This document shows, in pieces, positions 41,270 through 51,152 of a stretch of DNA of 64,000 nt (position 1 is its first letter; each line of letters opens with the position of its first letter). The notes beneath the pieces are model-generated. The model did no database searches, was not told the DNA's origin, and saw only the letters and a program-made list of their open reading frames with translations. The position numbers were made by a program, and so were the translations under genes. The stretch is from Kocuria flava (lineage in GTDB: Bacteria; Actinomycetota; Actinomycetes; Actinomycetales; Micrococcaceae): assembly GCF_001482365.1 (NCBI RefSeq), contig NZ_CP013254.1, positions 992,001 through 1,056,000 of the forward strand, read 5' to 3'.

Positions 41270-42268
41270 TCAGACGCGCAGGACGGCGGCGCCCGTCAGC
41301 CGGTCCGCGGCGAGGTCGGCGAGCGCGCGGTCGGCGTGCTCGAGGCGGTAGGGGACGGTCGTGGGCCGCAGCCGCAGCCGCGCGGCCAGGCGCAGGGACT
41401 CCTCGCCGTCCCGGCGGGTGTTCGCCGTGACGCTGCGCAGCCGGCGCTCCTGGAAGAGCTCGGCGGCGTGGTCGAGCGCGGGGATCGTGCTGAGGTGGAT
41501 GCCGGCCACGGCGAGGGTCCCGCCGCGGTCGAGCGCCCGCAGCGCCGGCGGCACGAGCTCGCCGGCCGGGGCGAAGAGCACGGCGGCGTCGAGCAGCCGC
41601 GGCGGGGGGTCGGCGGCCCCGCCCACGGAGGCGGCGCCCAGCTCGCGGGCCAGCTCGCGCGCCCGCTCGGAGCGGGTCAGCACGTGCACCTCGGCGCCCT
41701 GGTGGATCGCGACCTGCGCGGCCAGGTGCGCCGAGGCCCCGAACCCGTAGATCCCCAGCCGGCCGCCGGGCGGCAGCTCCGCCAGCTTCAGCGCCCGCCA
41801 GCCGATGATGCCCGCGCACAGCAGCGGCGCGGCCGCGACGTCGTCGAACTCCTCGGGCAGCCGGTAGGCGAAGGCCTCGGGGACGACCGTGCGCTCCGCG
41901 TAGCCGCCGTCGGCGTCCCACCCGGTGAAGCGCGGGGCCGTGCACAGGTTCTCCCGGCCGCGGCGGCAGAAGCGGCAGCGCCCGCAGGTGTGCCGCAGCC
42001 ACGCGGCACCCACGCGCTCGCCCCGGCGGAAGCGGGTGCAGCCGGGACCCAGGGCCACGATCTCGCCGACGACCTCGTGGCCGGGGACCACCCCGGGGCG
42101 GTGCAGCGGCAGGTCCCCCTCGGCCAGGTGCAGATCGGTGCGGCAGACCCCGCACGCGCGCACCCGCAGGAGCAGCTCGCCGGGCCCGGGGACGGGGTCC
42201 GGGCAGCGGCCGAAGCGCAGTGGCCCGCCCTCGACGGGCCCGGGCTCCTCGATCCACCAAGCACGCAT
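41270..42268 (-). CDS. Zinc-dependent alcohol dehydrogenase (MDR superfamily)
   Basis: 332 aa. Catalytic zinc ligands are in CGVCRTDLH (from Cys39) and GHE (63-65); structural zinc is held by the four Cys of CGRCRFCRRGRENLC (95-109). The NAD(P) Rossmann fold is at about 160-270 with GIYGFGASAHLAAQ. It resembles the AdhA-like branch of broad-range alcohol dehydrogenases. Start ATG 42268 is followed by the family opening RAWWIEEPGP. Single gene, divergent from the VOC protein. Confidence 0.93.
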   Translation of the reverse strand: MRAWWIEEPGPVEGGPLRFGRCPDPVPGPGELLLRVRACGVCRTDLHLAEGDLPLHRPGVVPGHEVVGEIVALGPGCTRFRRGERVGAAWLRHTCGRCRFCRRGRENLCTAPRFTGWDADGGYAERTVVPEAFAYRLPEEFDDVAAAPLLCAGIIGWRALKLAELPPGGRLGIYGFGASAHLAAQVAIHQGAEVHVLTRSERARELARELGAASVGGAADPPPRLLDAAVLFAPAGELVPPALRALDRGGTLAVAGIHLSTIPALDHAAELFQERRLRSVTANTRRDGEESLRLAARLRLRPTTVPYRLEHADRALADLAADRLTGAAVLRV

Positions 42269-42479
42269 GGCCGCCCGTCCGTCCCCCGTGGTCGGGGCGC
42301 GGCCGCGGCCGCGGCCCCTCGTCTGCTCCCGAGTGTAGGAACGCCCCCGGGCCCCCGGAAGAGCGCCGGCAATGTTAATCCCGGCCCGGCCGGCCCGGGT
42401 GTTCCCAACGGCGGGCCGGGCGGGGACCATGGGGGCACGGCCGGGCGGCCCGCGCGCGGCACGAGGGAAGGTGCGGACC

Positions 42480-43307
42480 GTGGCAGAGCGCGTCGACCGG
42501 TGGCCCCCGGGGGCCCCGTGCTGGGCAGACCTCATGGTCTCGGACCTGGACCGGTCCGAGGACTTCTACGCCACCGTGCTGGGGTGGCGGTTCACGCCCT
42601 CCGACCCCGCCTTCGGGGGCTACTGCAACGCGCTCGTGGCCGGGGAGCCCGTGGCGGGGCTCTCTCCCGGGCTGCCGGGGGCGGAGGACGACCCGCACGC
42701 CTGGGCGGTCTACCTCGCCTCCGACGACCTCGCGGCCACCGGGCGGGCGGCCGTCGCCGCCGGGGCCCGCCCGGTGCTCGAGCCGGTGCGGGTCGGGGAC
42801 TTCGGGTCGATGGGCGTGTGGGCGGACCCGACCGGGGCCGCGTTCGGGGTGTGGCAGCCGGGGCGGCACACCGGGTTCAGCGTGGTCGGCGGGCACGGGA
42901 CGGTGGCCTGGTGCGAGCTGATGACCCGCGACCAGCGGGCCGCCGAGCGGTTCTACGCCGCGGTCTTCGGCTACGCCTACCGGGAGCTGGGCACCCGGCA
43001 CGAGGCCTACGCGGCCTTCACGGTCCCCGGTTCCGAGCGCGGCGGCGGGATCGGGGTGCCCGCCCCGGACGTGGACCCCCTGCGGGAGGCGCCCCCGATG
43101 TGGTGGGTGTGCTTCGAGGTCGACGACGCCGAGACCGCGGCCGAGGCCGTCGTCGCCGCCGGCGGGTCGCTGCTGGGCGAGCCGGAGGAGTTCGGCTACG
43201 GCGAGCTGGTCCTCGCCGCCGGCCCCGACGGGGAGCGCTTCGCCATGACGGGACCCCGCTCCGAGGACTGGGACGACCACTCCTGGAGCCGGAAGCTGCG
43301 CCGCTGA
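42480..43307 (+). CDS. VOC family protein with two glyoxalase-like domains
   Basis: 275 aa. Two vicinal-oxygen-chelate modules cover about residues 12-125 and 140-262, each starting with a W-x-[DE]-L-M strand (CWADLMVSDLDRSEDFYATVLGW; AWCELMTRDQRAAERFYAAVFGY). Members include bleomycin-binding and glyoxalase-like enzymes and CFP-30B-type hydrolases; substrate unknown. GTG 42480 preceded by GAGGGAAGG; an in-frame GTG at 42471 is an alternative. The stop codon lies within a 13-bp hairpin. Confidence 0.88.
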   Translation: MAERVDRWPPGAPCWADLMVSDLDRSEDFYATVLGWRFTPSDPAFGGYCNALVAGEPVAGLSPGLPGAEDDPHAWAVYLASDDLAATGRAAVAAGARPVLEPVRVGDFGSMGVWADPTGAAFGVWQPGRHTGFSVVGGHGTVAWCELMTRDQRAAERFYAAVFGYAYRELGTRHEAYAAFTVPGSERGGGIGVPAPDVDPLREAPPMWWVCFEVDDAETAAEAVVAAGGSLLGEPEEFGYGELVLAAGPDGERFAMTGPRSEDWDDHSWSRKLRR

Positions 43308-43332
43308 CCCGCCGCCCCGGGCGGCGGGTCAG
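43304..43332 (+). terminator. Hairpin overlapping the VOC stop codon
   Basis: Perfect 13-bp stem (43304-43316 with 43320-43332) and a 3-nt loop; the TGA lies in the left arm. No T-run. Confidence 0.6.
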
Positions 43333-43371
43333 CGGCGCGCCGGAGCGGGAGGTGCGGGGCCCGGACGCGTG

Positions 43372-43410
43372 CGGACCGGGGTGCCGCCGGCACGGCGGCA
43401 CCCCGGTCCG
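43372..43410 (-). terminator. Terminator hairpin for the small leftward gene
   Basis: Perfect 18-bp stem (43372-43389 with 43393-43410), 3-nt loop, 20 bp past the stop of the 85-aa protein on the leftward strand. Confidence 0.65.
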
Positions 43411-43430
43411 GGCGGATCAGCAGTGGGGAC

Positions 43431-43688
43431 TCAGAACATGCCCACCACGGCGCCGACGAACCACAGCAGGACGAACAGCGCCACGAGACCCACGATCACG
43501 CCGATCCAGACCTTGCCCTTGGCGGAGTCGCCCGGGCGGTCGACGTCGAGGTCGGGGTTGTCCGGGCCGACGCCCACCCCGGCGTCGGGCGGGGTGTCGC
43601 CCGCGTAGCTGCGCCCGTCCTGCTCGTCGAGGGCCTTGCGAGCCTTCTCGGGGTCGTTGCGGGCGTCCTCGGGATTGATCTCGGCCAT
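43431..43688 (-). CDS. Small single-pass membrane protein (DUF6480-like)
   Basis: 85 aa. An acidic, Pro/Asp/Gly-rich N-terminal half (including SYAGDTPPDAGVGVGPDNPD) is followed by one hydrophobic segment at about 60-84 (VWIGVIVGLVALFVLLWFVG). The layout resembles the actinobacterial DUF6480 family of short membrane proteins; the assignment is tentative. Start ATG 43688 with a GAGGACAACC site. Function unknown. Confidence 0.7.
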   Translation of the reverse strand: MAEINPEDARNDPEKARKALDEQDGRSYAGDTPPDAGVGVGPDNPDLDVDRPGDSAKGKVWIGVIVGLVALFVLLWFVGAVVGMF

Positions 43689-43813
43689 GGTTGTCCTCGC
43701 TCTCTGCGGGCGTTCGCACGCCGGGTCGGTGTCCGGCCACAGTAGCAAGCCTGCTGGTGATGACCCAGGGCCCGTCCGGTCCGGCGCCCGGATCCCGGAC
43801 GCGCGGCGGTGGT

Positions 43814-44185
43814 TCAGCCCAGCGCCGCGGCGGCGCTCAGGCCCGCGGCGGCGGCGGCGAGGGCGAGCGCGGCCGTGCCCGCGGCGTTGAGCACGGCCCG
43901 GCGCACCCGGCCCTGCCGGGCGAGGCGGACCGTGTCGGTCATGGCCGTGGAGAACGTCGTGTACCCGCCGCAGAACCCGGCCACCGCCGCCGTGGCCGCG
44001 GTGCCGCCGAGGGCGCCGGCCAGTGCGGCGCCCGCGAGCAGGCCCGCCAGCAGGGAGCCGGTGACGTTGACCACGACCGTGCCCACGGGGAACGTCCCGC
44101 CCCACCGCTGCCGCACGGCACCGTCGACCGTGAACCGGGCCACCGCCCCCAGCCCGCCCAGCAGGCACACCAGCAGCGCCGTCAC
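43814..44185 (-). CDS. crcB: Fluoride channel FluC/CrcB, subunit 1
   Basis: 123 aa, four hydrophobic segments. The family motifs VNVTGSLLAGLLAG (Asn and Gly of the GNxxG region) and GGYTTFSTAM (fluoride-lining Phe and TFST) are present. These channels expel fluoride as dual-topology dimers. The GTG start overlaps the second crcB gene by 4 bp. Two adjacent half-size genes often form an antiparallel heterodimer. Confidence 0.93.
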   Translation of the reverse strand: MTALLVCLLGGLGAVARFTVDGAVRQRWGGTFPVGTVVVNVTGSLLAGLLAGAALAGALGGTAATAAVAGFCGGYTTFSTAMTDTVRLARQGRVRRAVLNAAGTAALALAAAAAGLSAAAALG

Positions 44186-44589
44186 GGCCGCCGCCGTCCC
44201 GCGAGCAGCACCCCGGCCAGGCAGGCCGCGAACCCGCCCGTCACGGACAGGACGAGATAGCCCACGGCCTGACCGGGGGCACCGCCGGCCAGCAGCCGCT
44301 CGGTCTCCAGGGCGAGGGCGGAGAAGGTCGTGAACCCGCCCAGGGCGCCCGTGCCCAGACCCAGCCGCAGCAGCTCCCGGCGCGGCGTCTCCGCGCCGCG
44401 GCGGGCGAGGGCCTCCAGCAGCAGTCCGAGCAGGAAGGCGCCCAGCAGGTTCGCCGCGAGGGTCGCCACCGGCCACCCGGCGGCCGGGGGCAGCAGCAGC
44501 GCCAGCCCGTGGCGGGCGCCCGTGCCGGCGGCCCCGCCCGCGCCCACGGCGAGGATCAGCAGCGGTCTCCGGTGCGGCGGTCGGGGCAC
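44182..44589 (-). CDS. crcB: Fluoride channel FluC/CrcB, subunit 2
   Basis: 135 aa CrcB protein with four hydrophobic segments, ANLLGAFLLGLLL and GGFTTFSALALE motifs. First of the overlapping pair. Divergent from the FUSC-type gene across 88 bp. No fluoride-riboswitch core could be recognised upstream. Confidence 0.93.
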   Translation of the reverse strand: MPRPPHRRPLLILAVGAGGAAGTGARHGLALLLPPAAGWPVATLAANLLGAFLLGLLLEALARRGAETPRRELLRLGLGTGALGGFTTFSALALETERLLAGGAPGQAVGYLVLSVTGGFAACLAGVLLAGRRRP

Positions 44590-44664
44590 GGGTCCTCCTG
44601 GCGGGTGCGGGCCGCGGCGGCCGGGTGCGCACGGCGGGGCGGGACGATCCTACCGGCGGGTCCG

Positions 44665-44677
44665 TATCATCGGTCGG
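44665..44677 (+). promoter_or_regulatory. -10 element for a leaderless transcript
   Basis: TATCAT (44665-44670) ends 7 nt before the ATG at 44678 and there is no Shine-Dalgarno; the same geometry as at 21178. Confidence 0.6.
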
Positions 44678-45748
44678 ATGCACACCATCCGCTGGCCACG
44701 GGTCCTGCTCGCCGTCAAGGCCGCCCTGGCCGTGTCCCTGTCCTGGGTCGTGGCCCAGCGCATGCCGGGCGTCATCGACCAGTACCCCTACTACGCCCCG
44801 CTCGGGGCCATCTGCGCCATGTACCCGACCGTCATGGGCTCGGTGCGCACGGGGCTGCAGACCCTCGCCGGGCTGGCCCTCGGGATCCTGCTCGCCGCCG
44901 GGGTGCTGCTCGTGGGCGACCCCAACCTGCTGACCATCGGCGTGGCCGTGGGCCTGGGCGTGCTCCTGTCCGGGATCCGCCGCCTCGGGGCGGGCGCCGA
45001 CTACGTCCCCGTGGGAGCGGTGTTCGTGCTGATCCTCGGCGGCCAGGACGCGGAGAACTACTCGCTGGGCTACCTCGTCCAGATGGCGGTCGGCGTGGGC
45101 ATCGGGCTGCTCGTCAACGTGACGGTCCTGCCGCCGCTGGACTTCCGCAGCGCCCGGCTGCAGCTGGACCGCCTGCAGGGCGCCGTCGTCGACTACCTCG
45201 AGGACGTGGCCGGGGAGCTCGAGAGCCCCGGGGCGAGCGGGGGGCGCGACTGGGAGCAGCGCAACCACGACCTCGTGCGGCTCACCGGCGAGGTGCGCGA
45301 GGCCGTCGACGAGTCCGCGCTCACCGCCCGGGGCAACCCGCGGGCCGTGCTGCGCCGCCGCCGCCGCGGGCTGGACCCCGGCTACCGGCCGCTGAACACC
45401 CTCGACCGCCTGGTCTTCCACGTGCGCGGGTTCACGGACGTGCTGCGGGCCCTGCACGATCCCGACCGGCGCGACTGGCGGATCTCCGAGGAGGTCGCGG
45501 ACCGGCTGGCCGAGGCCGTGCGCGGCGCCGCCGCGTGCGTGCGGGCGTGGTCCCAGAGCGAAGACACCCGGGAGGGCGCGGCGGCCGTGCGCTCCCGGCT
45601 CGACCGGCTCTTCGACGAACCCGTGGACCCCACCGACCAGGAGGGCCGGCTGGTGCTGGCCGCGGCGCAGGACCTGCGGCGGCTCGTGGACGTCCTCGCC
45701 CCGCCCACCGCCCCCGCGGCCGGCAGCACCCGGGCCGAGGCCCGCTGA
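44678..45748 (+). CDS. FUSC/aromatic acid exporter family membrane protein
   Basis: 356 aa. Residues 1-150 hold about six hydrophobic segments of the FUSC/ArAE type (PRVLLAVKAALAVSLSWVVAQ, YYAPLGAICAMYPTVMGSVRTGLQ). Residues 160-340 are cytoplasmic and helical, rich in Arg/Glu/Leu. Related proteins export aromatic acids or other small molecules. The substrate is unknown. A leaderless start is likely. Confidence 0.85.
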   Translation: MHTIRWPRVLLAVKAALAVSLSWVVAQRMPGVIDQYPYYAPLGAICAMYPTVMGSVRTGLQTLAGLALGILLAAGVLLVGDPNLLTIGVAVGLGVLLSGIRRLGAGADYVPVGAVFVLILGGQDAENYSLGYLVQMAVGVGIGLLVNVTVLPPLDFRSARLQLDRLQGAVVDYLEDVAGELESPGASGGRDWEQRNHDLVRLTGEVREAVDESALTARGNPRAVLRRRRRGLDPGYRPLNTLDRLVFHVRGFTDVLRALHDPDRRDWRISEEVADRLAEAVRGAAACVRAWSQSEDTREGAAAVRSRLDRLFDEPVDPTDQEGRLVLAAAQDLRRLVDVLAPPTAPAAGSTRAEAR

Positions 45749-45763
45749 CGAGCCCGCCCCGGC

Positions 45764-46495
45764 TCAGGCCTCGAAGTGCGTCGCGGCCGGCCCCCGGCCC
45801 ACGGTGGCCACGAGGTCGGCGGCGAGGTCGCTCAGCTTGACGTTGCGGTGGCTCGAGGCGGCCTTGAGGATCTCCACCGCCCGCTCCTGGGAGCAGCGGT
45901 TCTGGCCCATCACGATGCCCACGGCGAGGTCGATCGGGGTGCGCGAGCGCATCGCCGCCCGCAGGTCCTCCCGCTCCTCCCGGTGCCGGGCCAGCCGCAC
46001 CGCGAGCCGCAGGCCCTTCGACGCCAGCAGCACCTCGCGCTGCACCGTCCGCACGGTGTCGTCGTCGAAGGCCCCCGGGCGCTCCGCGTAGACGTTGAAG
46101 CCCGCCTGCGCCTCGTCCCCCAGCTCGAACGGGACCCCGAGCACGGCGCGCACGCCGACCTTCCCGGCGGCCTCGGCGTAGGCCGGCCACCGGCCGTCGG
46201 TGCGCAGGTCCGGCACGTGCACCGTGCGCCGCTCCCGGACCGCGGTCAGGCAGGGGCCCTCGCCGAAGCCGTACTGCACCTCGTCCAGCAGCGCGGCCTC
46301 CGGACTGGAGGAGGCCACGGTGGTGCCGCGCCGGTGGCGGATCAGCGTCACCGCGCAGTGGCTCTGCCCGCCGCCCGAGAGCGCGGCGGCCATCGTGCGG
46401 GTGAACTCCTCGAGGAAGCCCGCGATGTCCTCGCTCTCCAGCAGCAGGTCCTGGAGCCGTTCCGCGGGCGCGGGGCCCGCCGCGTGCTCGGTCAT
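45764..46495 (-). CDS. GAF and ANTAR domain regulator
   Basis: 243 aa. A GAF sensor (about 20-165, with SSSPEAALLDEVQYGFGEGPCLTAV) is followed by a C-terminal ANTAR domain (about 180-235, AMRSRTPIDLAVGIVMGQNRCSQERAVEILKAAS). ANTAR domains bind paired hairpins in mRNA and prevent early termination. Target RNAs are not evident here. The start is set at ATG 46495, where the GAF region begins; the frame is open up to 46606 without conserved sequence. Confidence 0.9.
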   Translation of the reverse strand: MTEHAAGPAPAERLQDLLLESEDIAGFLEEFTRTMAAALSGGGQSHCAVTLIRHRRGTTVASSSPEAALLDEVQYGFGEGPCLTAVRERRTVHVPDLRTDGRWPAYAEAAGKVGVRAVLGVPFELGDEAQAGFNVYAERPGAFDDDTVRTVQREVLLASKGLRLAVRLARHREEREDLRAAMRSRTPIDLAVGIVMGQNRCSQERAVEILKAASSHRNVKLSDLAADLVATVGRGPAATHFEA

Positions 46496-46590
46496 GTCCC
46501 GTCCGATCCTCGGTCGTTCCCGGCGGGGGTCCGCCGGGCGCCGGGGCACTCCCGCCGCGGCGCCCCGCCACTCTAGCAAGGGCCCCCGCG

Positions 46591-46604
46591 TAGACTCGGG
46601 GGCC
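46591..46604 (+). promoter_or_regulatory. -10 element for a leaderless rlmC transcript
   Basis: TAGACT (46591-46596) ends 8 nt before the ATG at 46605; no Shine-Dalgarno. Confidence 0.55.
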
Positions 46605-47695
46605 ATGCAGTGCGACTACCACGACGCCGGGGCGTGCCGCTCCTGCACCCTCATGGGGCGACCCCACGACGAGCAGCTGGCCGGCAAGCAGGAGCACTGC
46701 CGCGGGCTGCTGGGCGAGCGCCCGGGCCTCGAGTGGCTGCCGCCGGTGGCCGGCCCGGAGTCCGGGTTCCGCAACAAGGCGAAGATGGTCGTGGGCGGCA
46801 CCGCGGACGAGCCGACCCTCGGCATCCTCGACGAGCAGGGCCGGGGCGTGGACCTGCGCCGCTGCGGGATCGCCGCCCCCGGGCTGACCGCCGCGCTGCC
46901 CGCGCTCGCCGCGTTCGTGACCCGGGCCTCCCTCGTGCCCTACGACGTGCCGGCCCGGCGCGGGGAGCTCAAGCACCTGATCCTCACCGAGTCCCCCGCG
47001 GGGGAGCTCATGCTGCGCTTCGTGCTGCGCTCCACGGAGTCCGTGGTGCGCATCCGCAAGCACCTGCCCGCGCTGCGGGAGCGGCTGCCGCGGCTGGCCG
47101 TGGTCTCCGTCAACCTCCAGCCGGAGCACAAGGCGGTGCTCGAGGGCCCCGAGGAGATCGTGCTCACCGAGCGGCAGACCCTGCCGATGGCCCTCGGCGA
47201 CGTGGTGCTGCACCTGCGCCCGCGCAGCTTCTTCCAGACCAACACGGCGGTGGCCGCCGCCCTCTACCGGCAGGCCCGCGAGTGGGTCGACGAGCTGGAC
47301 CCGGCCACCGTGTGGGACCTCTACTGCGGCGTGGGCGGCTTCGCGCTGCACGTGGCAGCCCCGGGGCGCACGGTCACCGGGATCGAGACCAGCGCCGAGG
47401 CCGTGGCCTCCGCGCAGCTCAGCGCCCGCGAGGCCGGGCTGACGGGGGTGGAGTTCGCCGCCGGGGACGCCACGGCCTTCGCCCTGGCCGCGCGGGAGGC
47501 CCCCGGGCTCGTGGTCGTCAACCCGCCGCGGCGCGGGATCGGGCCGCGGCTGGCCGGGTGGCTGGAGTCCTCCGGGGCGGCGCACGTGGTCTACTCCAGC
47601 TGCAACGCCGTCACCCTGGCCCGCGACCTCGCCGCGATGCCGTCCCTCGTGCCGCGCCGGGCGCGGGTGCTGGACATGTTCCCGCAGACCCGCCA

Positions 47696-48511
<816 letters not shown>

Positions 48512-48513
48512 GG

Positions 48514-49620
48514 TCAGGTGCCTCCGAGGGCGAGCAGGGGATCGACGGACGAGACGCGGCGGGTCGCGAGCAGGGCGCCGGCCCCGCCGAGGACGGCCAC
48601 GCCGAGGGCCGGGAGCAGGACGGTGGCGGGCCCGGTGGCGAAGGGCACCGCGGTGCCGGCGGCGAGACCGGTCAGCCCGCCGGCGAGCGCGCCGGCGAGG
48701 GCGCCGAGCACGAGCACCGCGGCGGCCTGGGCCAGGGCGTCGCGCAGCAGGTAGCCGCGGGAGGCGCCCAGCGCCCGCAGCACCGCGACGTCGCGGGTGC
48801 GCTGGAGCGTCCACACGGTGAGGAAGGACACGACCACCAGTGCGGAGATCCCGTAGAGGAAGCCCTGCATCGCCAGCAGCGACCCGCGCTCCGAGGCGTA
48901 GGCGGGCAGCGCGGCGAACGCCCCCCGGGTGTCGGTGGTGACCGTCCCGGCCGCGGCGTCCGCGGCGGCGGTGGCCTGCGCGTCCGGCGGGTCCCCGGCG
49001 GCGGGCAGGGCCAGCGCGGTGGCCACGGCGTCCCCGCCCAGGTGCGCGATCGCGGGCAGGTCGGCGACGGCGGCCCACACGACGGGCAGGTGGCTGTGGT
49101 GGACGTCCTCGGTCACGCCCGCGACCCGCAGCGCGGCGGAGGACAGGCGCACGGTGTCCCCGGGGCCCACCCCGAGGTCCTCGGCCACCGCGGCGCTGAG
49201 CACGGCCTGGCCGGGGCCCGGGTGGGAGCGGCCCTCGAGGGCCCGGAGGCCGGGGGCCAGGCCGGTGTCCTCCTCCAGGGCGAGGACGGCGACCGCGGCG
49301 GCGGAGCCGCCGGCCTCGGCGCGGGTCTGGGCCGCGCCGAGGCGCTCGACGGCGGGGGCCCCGGCCGTGCGCGCCCAGGCGCGGGTCTGCTCGGCGGTGA
49401 GCGCGGAGTCGGTGAAGGAGGCCTCGCCGGAGCCGTCGGCCGGGGCGTCGAGCACGATGCGGGCGGCCTCCAGGCGCTCGAGGCCCGAGGTGTTCTGCCG
49501 GCCCAGGCCCTCGGTGAGGCCGGTGAGCAGGACGAGCAGCAGGGTGATGAGGGCGACCGCCCCGCCGACGAGGGCGAAGCGCCCCCGGGCGAAGAGGAGG
49601 TCGCGGACGGACAGGTACAC
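48514..49620 (-). CDS. FtsX-like ABC permease
   Basis: 368 aa from GTG with AGGAG. It has one N-terminal membrane segment (about 15-35), an extracytoplasmic MacB-PCD-like domain (about 40-240) and three C-terminal segments with RTRDVAVLRALGASRGYLLRDALAQA, the FtsX hallmark. With the ATPase it forms an exporter or envelope-signalling complex. Divergent from a two-component system, which may control it. Confidence 0.9.
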   Translation of the reverse strand: MYLSVRDLLFARGRFALVGGAVALITLLLVLLTGLTEGLGRQNTSGLERLEAARIVLDAPADGSGEASFTDSALTAEQTRAWARTAGAPAVERLGAAQTRAEAGGSAAAVAVLALEEDTGLAPGLRALEGRSHPGPGQAVLSAAVAEDLGVGPGDTVRLSSAALRVAGVTEDVHHSHLPVVWAAVADLPAIAHLGGDAVATALALPAAGDPPDAQATAAADAAAGTVTTDTRGAFAALPAYASERGSLLAMQGFLYGISALVVVSFLTVWTLQRTRDVAVLRALGASRGYLLRDALAQAAAVLVLGALAGALAGGLTGLAAGTAVPFATGPATVLLPALGVAVLGGAGALLATRRVSSVDPLLALGGT

Positions 49621-49868
49621 GGGGTGCTCCTGGGTGCTGGTGCGTGCGGTGGTCGTGGACGGGCGCTGCCCGTGCCCCCAGCATGCTCCCGCCGCCCCGT
49701 CCGCCCCATCGCCCGCACGGTCGGTCCGCCGGCGCCGTCCGGCGGGCTCCCGGATCGACCGAACGGTTGATCCGGGACCGGGGCGGCGCCCGTAGCATGG
49801 CCGGGAGCTCCCCGGTCGCCCGCACCCCGCCGGGCCGCCGGCGGGCACCGGGAGCCGGAGGAGGCAGC

Positions 49869-51152
49869 GTGCAGGAGGACAGCTCGACGACCGCCCTGCT
49901 GCGTGCCCTGCGCGTCACCCTGCACGTCGGCTTCGCCGGGCTGCTCCTGCTGGGGGTGCTGCGGGTCCTGCTGGAGTCCCGGGCGGGCCAGGCCCCGCCG
50001 GGCGGGCCCCTGCCGGTGCTGGGCCTGGCGGCCGTCCTCGCCCTGACCTACCTCGCGGGGACGGTGGCGGAGAGCCGCGCCGCCACCGGGCGCACGGGAC
50101 GGGACCCGCGCCGGCTCGCGCTGCCCTGGCTCGCGGCGATCACCCTCCTGTGGGGCGCGCTGACGCTGTTCAGCCCGGACTTCTCCTGGGTGGTCTTCCC
50201 CCTCTTCTTCGTCTACCTCGTCCTGCTGCCGCGGGCGGCCGCGCTGCCGGTCGTCGCGGGGCTCACCGCCGTGGTCGTGCTCGCCCAGTACCTGCACGCC
50301 GGCCCCGGCGCGTTCGCACCGGCCATGGCGGTGGGGCCGGTGGTCGGGGCGGTCTCCGCCGTCGTCGCCGGGCGCGTCTACCGCGCGCTCTACCGCGAGG
50401 CCGAGCGGCACCGCCGGACCGTGCGCGCGCTCGAGTCCGCCCGGTGGGAGCTGGCCCGGCGGGAGCGGGAGGCCGGGCGGGCGGGGGAGCGCGAGCGCCT
50501 CGCCCGGGAGATCCACGACACCCTCGCCCAGGGGCTGTCCTCGATCGTGCTGATGTCCCGCGCCGCCCGGGACTCCCTCGCCGCCCGGGACGAGGAGCTC
50601 ACGGGCCGGCGGCTCGGCGTCATCGAGGCCACCGCGGCGCAGAACCTGGCCGAGGCCCGCCGCTTCGTGCGCGACCTCGGCTCCCCGGCCCTGGACCCGG
50701 GGCTGCCCGCGGCACTGGCCGAGCTGTGCGCGGCCACCGCCGAGCGGGCCCGGGCCGCCGGGGGCGAGCTGGAGTGCCGGTTCCGCGCCGAGGGCGAGCC
50801 GCCCGTGCTGGGCCCCGAGCAGAGCGCGGTGCTGCTGCGGGCGGCGCAGTCGTGCCTGGCCAACGTCGCCGAGCACGCCGGGGCCCGCACCGCCGTGGTC
50901 ACCCTGGCGGGCTGGCCGGACGCCGTCTCCCTCGACGTCTACGACGACGGCCGGGGGTTCGACCCCGCGCGGCCGCCGGGGCGCCGCGACGGCGGCCACG
51001 GCTTCGGCCTCACCGGGCTGGACGCCCGGGTCCGGGAGCTGGGCGGCGGGCTGACCGTCGAGTCCGCCCCCGGCGGGGGCACCGTGGTGGGGGTGCGGCT
51101 GCCCCTGGCGCCCGCCGCAGGACGGCCGGCGGGCCGGGGGCGGGCGCGGTGA
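49869..51152 (+). CDS. Sensor histidine kinase, NarL/DesK type
   Basis: 427 aa, GTG with GGAGGAGG. Five or so membrane segments cover residues 15-170, followed by a short coiled coil. The HisKA_3 box EIHDTLAQGLSSI places the phosphoacceptor at His216. The C-terminal ATPase has DVYDDGRGFD and GHGFGLTGLDARVRELGG. Translationally coupled to the response regulator. Divergence from the FtsX-type exporter suggests envelope-stress or antibiotic sensing; this is inference. Confidence 0.93.
   Translation: MQEDSSTTALLRALRVTLHVGFAGLLLLGVLRVLLESRAGQAPPGGPLPVLGLAAVLALTYLAGTVAESRAATGRTGRDPRRLALPWLAAITLLWGALTLFSPDFSWVVFPLFFVYLVLLPRAAALPVVAGLTAVVVLAQYLHAGPGAFAPAMAVGPVVGAVSAVVAGRVYRALYREAERHRRTVRALESARWELARREREAGRAGERERLAREIHDTLAQGLSSIVLMSRAARDSLAARDEELTGRRLGVIEATAAQNLAEARRFVRDLGSPALDPGLPAALAELCAATAERARAAGGELECRFRAEGEPPVLGPEQSAVLLRAAQSCLANVAEHAGARTAVVTLAGWPDAVSLDVYDDGRGFDPARPPGRRDGGHGFGLTGLDARVRELGGGLTVESAPGGGTVVGVRLPLAPAAGRPAGRGRAR

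Noticed and set aside
44590..44677. Fluoride riboswitch ahead of the crcB pair
   Set aside because: The conserved riboswitch core could not be recognised in the 88-bp region.
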